Positions 23,797 to 30,861 of a DNA stretch of 64,000 nucleotides are shown here, piece after piece (position 1 is the stretch's first letter; each line of letters opens with the position of its first letter). Source of the DNA: JAOPZW01 sp963851295 (GTDB lineage Bacteria > Actinomycetota > Thermoleophilia > Solirubrobacterales > Solirubrobacteraceae); assembly GCA_963851295.1 (NCBI GenBank), contig CAWKOS010000001.1:496001-560000 (forward strand). The letters run 5' to 3'. The notes under the pieces were generated by a model. It did no database searches, was not told the DNA's origin, and worked only from the letters and a program-made list of their open reading frames with translations. The position numbers and the translations under genes were made by a program.

Positions 23797-24633
23797 TCAG
23801 GGGTGCTTGACCAGCACGGCCCGCGTGTAGAGCAGGTCGAAGCCCTGTCGCTGCGCGTTCTGATGCGATCGCGATCCGGGTTGTGTCGTGATCACGGCGA
23901 CGTCGCAGCCGGCGACCGCGGCGTCCGCCAGGCGGGCCGCGAGCAGCGCGCTCTGAATCCCCCGCCTCCGGTGCGCCGGTGCCGTCGCGGCACCGGCGAG
24001 CTGCGCGACGCCCTCGTCAATGCGCAAGCTCGCGCCGCCGGCCAACACGCCGTCGCGCAGGGCGGCGTAGCGCGCGAGGCCGGCGGACGCCGAGTCGCGT
24101 TCCGCGTTCTCGACAATCTCCCGCGGGAACTCCTCATGCCATGGCAGCCCCTGTGTGTCGGGATGCGCGACGGCGTCGACGACCACGTCGATCCACGAGT
24201 CGAGCTCCAGCTCCCCACTCGGCCGAACCTCGATCCCAGCAGGCGTCGCGCGCTCGAGCCCGGGCGCGAGCGCGCGCCCGAGCACGTTCTCGAACGATTC
24301 AAGCTGGTAGCCGCGTCCGGTCAGCAGCTCACCGATCTCTGGATCGGCGAGGTGGGAGAGCTCGATCTGCGTCGGCGCGCCGCGCCCCGCGAAGGCCTGC
24401 TCAATCTCGTCGAGCGCGGCAACGTCGGGTACGCCGCCGAAGCCGAGCCCGACGACCTTGTTGTAGGGCGAGCCCTTCTCCGCAAAGCTCGCCATCCCGC
24501 CCGCGATCGGGATCGCGAACCCGTCCGCGGAGCCCGTGCGCCGGCGGGTGGCGGCGCCGACGAGCGCGATCAGCCGCGCCTCGGCCCACTCGACGCGCGC
24601 GGCCAGCGCCGTATCGCAGAACAGCGAAGTCAT
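23797..24633 (-). CDS. GNAT-family acetyltransferase
   Basis: The product is 278 aa from the ATG at 24633 (MTSLFCDTALAARVEWAEAR). The C-terminal half carries the GNAT core: GGASLRIDEGVAQLAGAATA and HRRRGIQSALLAARLADAAV, in which RRRGIQSAL is the Q/R-x-x-G-x-A acetyl-CoA pyrophosphate loop. It continues CDVAVITTQPGSRSHQNAQR and GFDLLYTR. The N-terminal 130 residues (IPIAGGMASFAEKGSPYNKV, VGLGFGG) form a degenerate second GNAT-like half, as in tandem-GNAT proteins. It probably acetylates a small molecule or antibiotic. It precedes the TetR gene's 3' end on the same strand but is not tightly coupled to it. Confidence 0.85.
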   Translation of the reverse strand: MTSLFCDTALAARVEWAEARLIALVGAATRRRTGSADGFAIPIAGGMASFAEKGSPYNKVVGLGFGGVPDVAALDEIEQAFAGRGAPTQIELSHLADPEIGELLTGRGYQLESFENVLGRALAPGLERATPAGIEVRPSGELELDSWIDVVVDAVAHPDTQGLPWHEEFPREIVENAERDSASAGLARYAALRDGVLAGGASLRIDEGVAQLAGAATAPAHRRRGIQSALLAARLADAAVAGCDVAVITTQPGSRSHQNAQRQGFDLLYTRAVLVKHP

Positions 24634-24710
24634 CGGTTCACCCTCCGAGCTGATCGCGAGACACGCCCGATCCGACCGCCTGCGTACCGCGAGCCGGGGC
24701 GCTCGCGCCC

Positions 24711-25307
24711 TCAGGCACCGCACCCTCGCAGCGCGACGTCGAGAGCGTCACGCAACGGTGACAGTTCGCCGCGCACCTGCGCCAACAGCAGGCCGCCTTG
24801 GTAGGCGGACAACAGCGCGGTCGCGAGCCGTCGCGGGTCGGCGGAGCCGGCAAGCTCGCCGTGGTCGTGCAGGCGCGCAAGACCCCCGGCCAGCGCCTCA
24901 GACCAGCGACCGAAGCCGCGCTCGAGGGCGTCGCGGGCCTCGGGGTCGTTCTCGGCGAGCTCCGCCGCGAGCGCGCCGATCGGACAGCGCAATGGGTGGT
25001 CGCCGTCGGCGTAGGAATCCATGAGCGCATCCGCCCACGCGCGCAGGTCCGCTCGCGTGGCGAGGGCATCGAGCCGCGGCTGCTGATCGGCCATGATGCT
25101 CGCGACCTGCCGCTCGATCACGGCATGCGTGAGGTCGCGCTTGCCGCCGAAGTAGTGATAGAGCTGCCCCTTGCCCGTGCCCGAGGCAGTGACGATCTGA
25201 TCCAGCCCCGTAGCGGTCACGCCCTGCCGATAGAAGAGCTCGCTCGCTGCCTCGAGAATCTGCTCGCGCGTGGCCCGGCCACGATCGGTGGTCGGCTGAA
25301 CAGTCAT
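24711..25307 (-). CDS. TetR-family regulator of the adjacent exporter
   Basis: The product is 198 aa. Its ATG overlaps the stop of the EamA gene (ATGA at 25304-25307), so it is the second gene of a two-gene operon. The HTH is ILEAASELFYRQGVTATGLD, QIVTASGTGKGQLYHYFGGK, in the same QacR/AcrR-like branch as the regulator at 21.5 kb (shared LYHYF). The ligand domain shows the PLRCPIGALAAELAENDPEA motif. The operon promoter carries two tandem operators at 26200-26240, which implies autorepression and induction of the exporter by its substrate. Confidence 0.9.
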   Translation of the reverse strand: MTVQPTTDRGRATREQILEAASELFYRQGVTATGLDQIVTASGTGKGQLYHYFGGKRDLTHAVIERQVASIMADQQPRLDALATRADLRAWADALMDSYADGDHPLRCPIGALAAELAENDPEARDALERGFGRWSEALAGGLARLHDHGELAGSADPRRLATALLSAYQGGLLLAQVRGELSPLRDALDVALRGCGA

Positions 25308-26197
25308 GCAGGGATGGCCCGCTCGGCATCGACTCCGATCGTCGCCACCCCGGCCGCGACGACCACGAACGCGCCTCCCGCCAGCTGCGCCGCCGCGAGA
25401 TGCTCGCCGAGCAGCACGACCGACGCCAATGCACCAAACAGCGGAACGAGCGTGAGAACGAGCGCCGCGGAGGTCGCACTGACGCCGCCGATCGCGATGT
25501 TGTAGAGCACGAACGGCACGACGCTGGACAGCAGCGCGACAGTGGTCGTGACGAGTAGGTGCCCGGCGTCGGCGTGCGTCAGGTGACTGTGGCCGGCTGC
25601 GATCATCACCGCCGCCAAAGGCAGGGCGACCACGGTGGCGCCGAGCATCTGCTCCGCGGTGAGCGAGAGCGCGTTGCGGCCCGCCACGACCCGGCGCGCG
25701 AGCACGGCGTACACGGCGGCGCTGAGCGCCGCGGCCACAACGAGCGCATCGCCGCTGAACGTGCTCATGGTTCCCCCGCTGTCAAGCGACAGCAGAGCAG
25801 AGCCGGCGAACCCGGCCGCGAGCGCTACGACCACCCGGCCGCCCACGCGCTCGCCCAGCAGCACGACGGCCAGCGCCACGGTGAACAAGCTGTCGGTGGC
25901 CAGCAGCAACGCGCCATGCGTGGCGGCCGTGTGCACGAGACCGAAGTCGAAGAGCAGGATCGCGAGCCCCGGATCAAGGACGCCGAGGGCCAACACCGGG
26001 AGGCTGGGGCGGGAGGGGCGCGCGCCGCGGGCCAGCGCCGCAGCGCACAAGACCAGCGCTCCCACGGCTACTTCGACCGCGAACAGGTCGAGCGGGCTCA
26101 CCTGTTCCAGCGCGACCTTTGTGAGGGCTGCCGACAGCCCCCACGACAGCGCCGCGAGAAGCAGCAGAGCGACTGGGGATGTTCGCGATTTGGCCAT
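25304..26197 (-). CDS. EamA/DMT-superfamily exporter
   Basis: The product is 297 aa from the ATG at 26197, chosen because the upstream operators begin 3 bp away and a longer start would run through them. Ten hydrophobic segments are visible in two EamA halves. The first starts with LLLLAALSWGLSAALTKVAL; the second includes VPFVLYNIAIGGVSATSAAL and VPLFGALASVVLLGEHLAAA, the usual P-(l/v)-f-a-E end of a DMT half. It exports metabolites or drugs across the inner membrane. It is coupled to the TetR gene downstream. Confidence 0.9.
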   Translation of the reverse strand: MAKSRTSPVALLLLAALSWGLSAALTKVALEQVSPLDLFAVEVAVGALVLCAAALARGARPSRPSLPVLALGVLDPGLAILLFDFGLVHTAATHGALLLATDSLFTVALAVVLLGERVGGRVVVALAAGFAGSALLSLDSGGTMSTFSGDALVVAAALSAAVYAVLARRVVAGRNALSLTAEQMLGATVVALPLAAVMIAAGHSHLTHADAGHLLVTTTVALLSSVVPFVLYNIAIGGVSATSAALVLTLVPLFGALASVVLLGEHLAAAQLAGGAFVVVAAGVATIGVDAERAIPA

Positions 26198-26199
26198 CT

Positions 26200-26240
26200 C
26201 TGTACTGATCGGTCCAGTCAACTGTACCAGACGGTCCAGT
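26200..26240. promoter_or_regulatory. Two tandem palindromic operators upstream of the exporter-TetR operon
   Basis: Site A (26200-26217) reads CTGTAC-N6-GTCCAG. Site B (26221-26240) reads ACTGTACC-N4-GGTCCAGT. Each has one mismatch between its arms, and equivalent positions are 22 bp apart, two helical turns. They lie immediately upstream of the EamA start, where a repressor would block transcription initiation. The two-site arrangement resembles that of QacR, which binds as a pair of dimers. Binding by the operon's own TetR product is inferred. Confidence 0.75.
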
Positions 26241-26334
26241 AGCTCGCGACAGGTGCGAATCCCCAGCGCGTTCCTCCACTCCACGCCGCTGCCGCGGTCC
26301 GACGCGACCCGAGATCAGCGGCGCGACCGAGCGC

Positions 26335-27579
26335 TCAGCGGCGCCCGTGCGCGAGCTGGCGCGCCGCCGGCAGGGCGCGAAGGCGCACCATCGCGGTTGT
26401 GCCGGCCAGTGGCCCCACCGCCAGCGGCACCAGGGCGAAGCGCCAGCCGATCGCGTCGGCCGCCACCGGCACCAGGCGGATGCTGGCGATGGTCAAGGCG
26501 AACCCGAGGGCGAGTTGCAGCGTGAGCGCCGAGCCGGCGTAGCGGGGCTCGGCGAGCTCGGTCACCGACGCGGAGAATTGCGCCGAGTCGGCGATGACCG
26601 ACGCGCCCCACACCAGCAGCACCGCCACCAGCACCGCTGTGGGTGCGAGGTAGACCCAGGGACTGGCGACGCAGCATGCTGCGCTGACGACCATCGCGGC
26701 GCTGGTCGTGATCGTGCGCCCGACCCGGTCGGCGAGGCGTCCGGCGAGAATTGCGCCCGACAGACCGGCGACGCCCACGGCGGCGAAGACGATCGCGCCC
26801 GTCTGCAGGCGCGCCGGATCGTCCCCGGCGACGGCGTGGCGGGATGCGACGAAGAACGTCGGAAGCCAGGCCCAGAAGGCGTACAGCTCCCACATGTGCC
26901 CCAGGTAGCCGAACGTGGTGAGGCGCACGGGCCTGGCACGCAGGGCGTGCAGCGCGGCGACGACGTTCAGCGACGGCGGCGGCGGGGCGTCGAGACCCGG
27001 CGTGACCGGGCGGATGACCGCGGCCGCCAGCAGCGCGAGGACGGACGTGGTGAGGATGGTCGCCGGCCATGGCACGTCGCCCAGGCCGCGCACGAGATGC
27101 GGCGTGGCCGAGCCCAGCGTGAGCGCTCCAACGACCACGCCGGTCGCGACGCCGCGGCCGCGCACGTAGTGCGTGGCGACCAGGCGCACGCCGGGCGCGT
27201 ACACGCCCGCCAGCGCGACGCCGACCAGGAAGCGCAACGGGATCGCGGCGGCAAGGCCCCCGGCCGGCACGAGCAGCGCGTTCGCTGCGGCGGCCGCGAT
27301 CGCCGAGCCGGCGATCAGGCGGCGCGGCTCGATCCGGTCGGGGAGGTTCAGGAGGGCCGCCGCGATGCTGCCGGCGATGAACCCGGCTTGCACCGCGACG
27401 ACCAGCCACGCCGCTCCCGCCGCGGTCAAGCCCCAGTCGCGCTCCAGCGCAGGCACGACAGCCGTGGCGCTGAACCATGTCGAGTTGGCCAGCACCGCCG
27501 CCAGTGCGACGCGCACCAGCGCGTGCCGCGCTTTGGTGACCGCCGGCGCCGTGGCCCGGACGGCGAGGACGCTCGCCAC
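26335..27579 (-). CDS. MFS transporter
   Basis: The product is 414 aa from the GTG at 27579, 3 bp after the peroxiredoxin stop, so the two form one operon. Twelve hydrophobic helices are present; the signature between TM2 and TM3 is weak (LNLPDRIEPRRLIAGSA), but AGRLADRVGRTITTSAAMVV is a clear second-half MFS loop. FVGVALAGVYAPGVRLVA and a GYLGHMWELYAFWAWLP segment match the CynX/NimT-like branch of multidrug or small-molecule transporters. Cotranscription with a thiol peroxidase and the divergent AraC regulator suggests a role in stress or xenobiotic export. Confidence 0.88.
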   Translation of the reverse strand: MASVLAVRATAPAVTKARHALVRVALAAVLANSTWFSATAVVPALERDWGLTAAGAAWLVVAVQAGFIAGSIAAALLNLPDRIEPRRLIAGSAIAAAAANALLVPAGGLAAAIPLRFLVGVALAGVYAPGVRLVATHYVRGRGVATGVVVGALTLGSATPHLVRGLGDVPWPATILTTSVLALLAAAVIRPVTPGLDAPPPPSLNVVAALHALRARPVRLTTFGYLGHMWELYAFWAWLPTFFVASRHAVAGDDPARLQTGAIVFAAVGVAGLSGAILAGRLADRVGRTITTSAAMVVSAACCVASPWVYLAPTAVLVAVLLVWGASVIADSAQFSASVTELAEPRYAGSALTLQLALGFALTIASIRLVPVAADAIGWRFALVPLAVGPLAGTTAMVRLRALPAARQLAHGRR

Positions 27580-27582
27580 AGT

Positions 27583-28245
27583 TCAAACGCGCAGCGCGGC
27601 CAGGACTTCGTCGGGCCCGACGCGCCAGCGGTAGTCGCCGGAGACGGAGGCGAAGCGGATCACACCGTCCTCGCCGATCACGAACGTCGACGCGGCCGGC
27701 AGCGTGTTGCTGTCGTCGCCGTTGAAGTCGGCCAGCTCGATGCCGAGCCCGCGCGACGTGGCCGTCACGGCCTCGCTCTGCCTGAACACCAGGCCGTAGC
27801 CGCGGGCTACGGCGTTGCCGACGTCCGACAACACCGGGAACTCCAGCGCGTGGCGCTCGGCGAGGGTCAGCGACTGGTCGGGCGTCTGCGGCGAAACGGC
27901 GACCAGCGCGGCGCCGGCGGCGCGGATGTCGGCCAGCGCGGACTGGAAGGCCGCGAGCTGGAGGTTGCAGTACGGGCACCACGCGCCGCGGTAGAAGACG
28001 AGTACCACGGGGCCGTCGGCGAGCAGGTCGTCGAGCGCGATCTCGCCGCCGCGCGCGTCCGCAAGCCGGAACGCCGGGGCGCGATCGCCGGCGCGCAGCG
28101 CGCCCGCGATCGTGTCGCCGGCGCCCATCGCCTCGGCGTCACGGTCGTAGACCGACAGGATCTCCTCGCCGACCTGGCTGAGCAGGCCGGCGCGCATCTC
28201 GGTGGTGGTCGCCGTGAGGGAGGTGGAGGGGGTCTTGGTGGACAT
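27583..28245 (-). CDS. Peroxiredoxin (AhpC/TSA family)
   Basis: The product is 220 aa from the ATG at 28245. The thioredoxin-fold active site is VFYRGAWCPYCNLQLAAFQS, with C90-x-x-C93, followed by ALVAVSPQTPDQSLTLAERH and the cis-Pro region. This is the AhpC/TSA-like subgroup with a CPYC motif, which reduces peroxides using thiols. The roughly 50-residue N-terminal helical region (SQVGEEILSVYDRDAEAMGA) is usual for this subgroup. It is the first gene of the operon with the MFS transporter and is divergent from an AraC-type gene, 117 bp apart. Confidence 0.88.
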   Translation of the reverse strand: MSTKTPSTSLTATTTEMRAGLLSQVGEEILSVYDRDAEAMGAGDTIAGALRAGDRAPAFRLADARGGEIALDDLLADGPVVLVFYRGAWCPYCNLQLAAFQSALADIRAAGAALVAVSPQTPDQSLTLAERHALEFPVLSDVGNAVARGYGLVFRQSEAVTATSRGLGIELADFNGDDSNTLPAASTFVIGEDGVIRFASVSGDYRWRVGPDEVLAALRV

Positions 28246-28362
28246 GCCAGGCAGGCTAGGAGCGCCCGGCTGACACAACAATGCGCCAGAAGCGCGGATC
28301 AATAGCCGTTCAGCTCAACTCGCTCCAATGCATGAGTCGGACGGCGATAGACTGCGACATTG

Positions 28363-29307
28363 ATGGACCCGCTCGCCGACGTGTTCGACCTCAGCCGCGT
28401 CTCGGGCGCGATGATGGCCCAGCTCATCGCCTGCGAGCCGTGGGGGGTGGCCGTGGACCCGGTGCCCGGCGCCGTCTTTCACGCTCTGGTGGCCGGCAGC
28501 TGCTGGCTGCGCATGTCCGGCCGCGCGCCGCAGCGCCTGATGCCCGGCGACGTCGTGCTCCTGCCCACCAACACGCCGCACGAGCTCGTGTCGTCGGTCG
28601 ACGGGCGCACGGAGTCTCTGGCGCAGTTCGAGAAGGACACCCGCCGCACGCCCGACGGCGACATCATCATCCAGGGCCCGGGCGCCGCAACGCGCGTGCT
28701 CTGCGCGGCGTACGACTACGACCACGAGGTCGCCCACCCCCTGATGTCCCAGCTGCCGCCGGTACTGCATGTCCCGGCCGGGATGCCCGGCGACGAAGGG
28801 GCCGTCGCAGCGACGCTCAGGCTGCTCGCGCTCGAGCTCGGCGGCCACCCGCCCGGCTCGCGCGCCGCGGTGGGCCGGCTGATCGACGTGATGTTGATCC
28901 ACGTGATGCGCGCGTGGCTGCGCCTGCAGGACGCCGACGCAACCGACGGGTGGCTGCTCGCGCTGCGCGACCCGGTGGTCGCGGGCGCGATGAACGCCAT
29001 CCACCAGCGGCCCGGCGAGCCGTGGACGATCGAGTCGCTTGCCCGTGAGGTCAGCGTGTCGCGCGCGACGTTGGCCCGCCGCTTCGCCCACCTGGTCGGC
29101 GAAACGCCGCCGGACTACCTGACGCGCTGGCGGATGGATCTCGCCGCCCAGCGGCTGCGCGACACGGAGGACACCGTCGGCGCGATCGCGGCCGCCGTTG
29201 GCTACCGGTCCGAGTATTCGTTCTCCCGCGCATTCACGCGCCACCGTGGGATCGCCCCGGGCCGATACCGGCGCCACGCCCGGGCGCGGGCGCTCGCAGC
29301 CGCCTAG
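28363..29307 (+). CDS. AraC-family regulator with cupin sensor domain
   Basis: The product is 314 aa from the ATG at 28363. The N-terminal cupin_6 sensor includes VFHALVAGSCWLRMSGRAPQ and LMPGDVVLLPTNTPHELVSS, the pattern of RCS-type AraC sensors. The C-terminal double HTH is WTIESLAREVSVSRATLARR, then GETPPDYLTRWRMDLAAQRL, and the second helix pair EDTVGAIAAAVGYRSEYSFS followed by RAFTRHRGIAPGRYR. It is divergent from the peroxiredoxin/MFS operon and is its probable activator. Confidence 0.9.
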   Translation: MDPLADVFDLSRVSGAMMAQLIACEPWGVAVDPVPGAVFHALVAGSCWLRMSGRAPQRLMPGDVVLLPTNTPHELVSSVDGRTESLAQFEKDTRRTPDGDIIIQGPGAATRVLCAAYDYDHEVAHPLMSQLPPVLHVPAGMPGDEGAVAATLRLLALELGGHPPGSRAAVGRLIDVMLIHVMRAWLRLQDADATDGWLLALRDPVVAGAMNAIHQRPGEPWTIESLAREVSVSRATLARRFAHLVGETPPDYLTRWRMDLAAQRLRDTEDTVGAIAAAVGYRSEYSFSRAFTRHRGIAPGRYRRHARARALAAA

Positions 29308-29606
29308 GCCCGGCAGATGGACCGGGTGACGCGGTCTGCCGCGCACGACGATTGGCGGGCGCGGGCAGGCGCCGAGGGCGACGCGGCGACCGCCGGGAAG
29401 CATGCGTCCCCCCTGCAGATACCGCGGTAGCGATAGCGCGGGCTGCGACGATCGGACCGATTCACCGTCCTTCAGACCGCCAGCGCCCGGTACGTGCAGG
29501 CGCTGGAGCAAAGCGCCGAGCACGTGCGGACGGCGATCGGATGACGTCTCGTGGTGCCATCCTGGTCTCATCGAGCGGCTCCGGCCCTTGAGCTTGCCAA
29601 TGGCGA
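29308..29606. other. Gene-free sequence before the tRNA-like element
   Basis: The 299 bp after the AraC stop contain no ORF with a ribosome site. A short plus-strand frame ending at 29543 (RFTVLQTASARYVQALEQSA then EHVRTAIG and TGA) looks like the tail of a decayed protein, but I cannot assign it. If the element downstream is an attachment site, an integrase remnant would be expected about here; I cannot show that this is one. Confidence 0.35.
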
Positions 29607-29653
29607 TCAGCTTCCCAAGCTGAGGGTCGCGAGTTCGAGCCTCGTCCGCCGCT
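29607..29653 (+). tRNA. tRNA-Gly(CCC) 3' half; tRNA remnant or attachment-site copy
   Basis: The anticodon arm is complete: stem TCAGC/GCTGA (29607-29611, 29619-29623) around the loop TTCCCAA with anticodon CCC at 29614-29616. A T arm follows: stem GCGAG/CTCGT around the loop TTCGAGC (29634-29640). Then comes a 3' acceptor strand CCGCCGC with discriminator T. CCA is not encoded. Upstream the 5' half does not fold: the best D-arm needs a 16-nt loop, and the 5' acceptor GCGGCTC pairs at only five of seven positions. It is therefore the 3' portion of a tRNA-Gly gene, the part left by tRNA-directed integration, or a decayed tRNA. It is not reliable as a working tRNA. Confidence 0.6.
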
Positions 29654-29660
29654 CTTCAGA

Positions 29661-29686
29661 GAAGCCCCGCCTGCAGGCGGGGCTTC
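29661..29686 (+). terminator. Perfect hairpin terminator after the tRNA-like element
   Basis: GAAGCCCCGCC (29661-29671) and GGCGGGGCTTC (29676-29686) form a perfect 11-bp stem with the tetraloop TGCA, 7 bp after the end of the tRNA-Gly segment. This GAAGCCCCGC-type hairpin is a common ending of tRNA and other stable-RNA transcription units. Confidence 0.75.
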
Positions 29687-29699
29687 CGTGTTCGTATCG

Positions 29700-29795
29700 C
29701 TACAGCACGCCGCCCGACACGCCCCCTGCCAGCGCGCTGGCCGGAAGCGCTGCGACGAGCACGAGGGACAGGGCGAACAGGCCGATCTGCTTCAT
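29700..29795 (-). CDS. 31-residue secreted micropeptide
   Basis: An ATG at 29795 with the strong ribosome site AGGAGG 6 bp upstream opens a 31-codon frame. It reads MKQIGLFALSLVLVAALPAS, then ALAGGVSGGVL, with a TAG at 29700. It is a textbook signal peptide (Lys at position 3, hydrophobic core, ALA-G cleavage site) leaving a mature stub of only about 8 residues rich in Gly and Val. The full ribosome site and clean Sec signal argue for real translation. I do not recognise the product; it could be a small exported signal or the exported tail of a lost gene. Confidence 0.5.
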   Translation of the reverse strand: MKQIGLFALSLVLVAALPASALAGGVSGGVL

Positions 29796-30010
29796 CGGAT
29801 CCTCCTGACTGTTGAGGTTGACGAGGTCGAGGCTAGGTCCCGGCTGGTCTCGCGAGAAGCGGCCGACCGGTGAGGTATCGGGTGAAGTTGTGACCCGCGC
29901 AGCTCGGCGTGCGGAGTCACTGCCGCGACCGCCAGCACGGCGCCGATGGCACCGAACGCGAGCAGGCCGGTGATGCCGCGGGGGCGGTTGCGAATCGAAG
30001 TGGCGTCCAT
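29792..30010 (-). CDS. Possible small membrane protein
   Basis: A 72-codon frame from the ATG at 30010 has one clear hydrophobic segment (GITGLLAFGAIGAVLAVAAV) near the N-terminus and a polar, Ser/Arg-rich tail without features. It ends 4 bp inside the start of the secreted micropeptide gene, so coupling is possible. The ribosome site is weak. The hydrophobic segment is the only support, so this is a tentative call. Confidence 0.3.
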   Translation of the reverse strand: MDATSIRNRPRGITGLLAFGAIGAVLAVAAVTPHAELRGSQLHPIPHRSAASRETSRDLASTSSTSTVRRIR

Positions 30011-30098
30011 CCGGCGAAGCTAGTGCGCGACGCCGCGCCGGGAACGGGGCGTCGGGTGAGAAGACGGACGACGTTTGGGAGCGCGAGACTGCGCGTCC

Positions 30099-30803
30099 AT
30101 GGAGCCACCCGTCGCCGTCATCACCGGCGCGTCCCAGGGCATCGGCGCGGGACTCGTGCGCGCCTTCCGGGACCGCGGCTACGCGGTCGTGGCCACGTCG
30201 CGGACAGTCGGGCCTTCAGGCGACCCGATGCTCGCAGCGGTGCAGGGCGACATCGCGGAGCCCGACACGGCCGAGCGGGTCATGCGCGAGGCGATCGCGC
30301 GGTTCGGCCGCGTCGACACGCTCGTCAACGACGCGGGCGTGTTCGTCGCCAAGCCGTTCACCGAGTACACCGACGCGGACTACGCGCTCGTCACCGGGGT
30401 CAACCTCGACGGGTTCTTCCACATGACCCGCCGCGCGATCGCGCACATGGCGCAGCGCGGCAGCGGCCACGTCGTCAACCTCACCACCACCCTCGTCGAG
30501 CACGCGAACGCCGGCGCCCCGGCCGCGTTGACGGCGCTGACCAAGGGCGGCGTCGCGGCGGCCACCCGGTCGCTCGCGACCGAGTACGCGGCCCGCGGCA
30601 TCCGCGTCAACGCCGTCTCGCCGGGCGTGATCAGGACCCCGGAGCATGCGCCCGAGGAGTACGACGGGCTCGGGGCGCTGCATCCGATGGGGCGCGTGGG
30701 CGACGTGAGCGACGTCGTGGGCGCCGTGATGTACCTCGAATCCGCGCCGTTCGTAACCGGCGAGATCCTGCATGTCGACGGCGGCCAGAGCGCCGGCCAC
30801 TAG
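30099..30803 (+). CDS. SDR-family oxidoreductase lacking the catalytic tyrosine
   Basis: The product is 234 aa from the ATG at 30099; an earlier ATG at 30075 adds eight residues. The NAD(P)-binding motif is VAVITGASQGIGAGLVRAF (G-x3-G-x-G), followed by DTLVNDAGVF (the NNAG equivalent) and GIRVNAVSPGVIRTPEHAPE. In canonical SDRs a Y-x3-K motif follows the catalytic Ser; here the segment is AALTALTKGG, so Lys is present but the Tyr position is Thr, and the Ser strand reads HVVNLTTTLVEHANAG. The fold and cofactor site are intact, but activity would need another acid/base. A divergent SDR branch with the same A-L-T-K pattern is known to me only in general. Confidence 0.85.
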   Translation: MEPPVAVITGASQGIGAGLVRAFRDRGYAVVATSRTVGPSGDPMLAAVQGDIAEPDTAERVMREAIARFGRVDTLVNDAGVFVAKPFTEYTDADYALVTGVNLDGFFHMTRRAIAHMAQRGSGHVVNLTTTLVEHANAGAPAALTALTKGGVAAATRSLATEYAARGIRVNAVSPGVIRTPEHAPEEYDGLGALHPMGRVGDVSDVVGAVMYLESAPFVTGEILHVDGGQSAGH

Positions 30804-30861
30804 GCCCCGTCACCCCACGTGGGTGATGCCCGCTCACCCGTTCGGCTGGGAGGGTGAGCCC

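Noticed and set aside
23670..23810. A 46-codon plus-strand frame with AGGAGG upstream of a GTG
   Set aside because: The ribosome site is good, but the product (rich in Arg, Ser, Pro) has no recognisable features and its end overlaps the 3' part of the acetyltransferase gene; chance is likely in this GC-rich sequence.
26347..28305. 652-codon plus-strand frame
   Set aside because: It is rich in Arg/Gly/Asp and is the antisense of the MFS and peroxiredoxin genes, both of which have clear family motifs.
29460..29543. Possible integrase C-terminus next to the tRNA-like element
   Set aside because: The short frame ends sensibly, but I see no tyrosine-recombinase catalytic residues.
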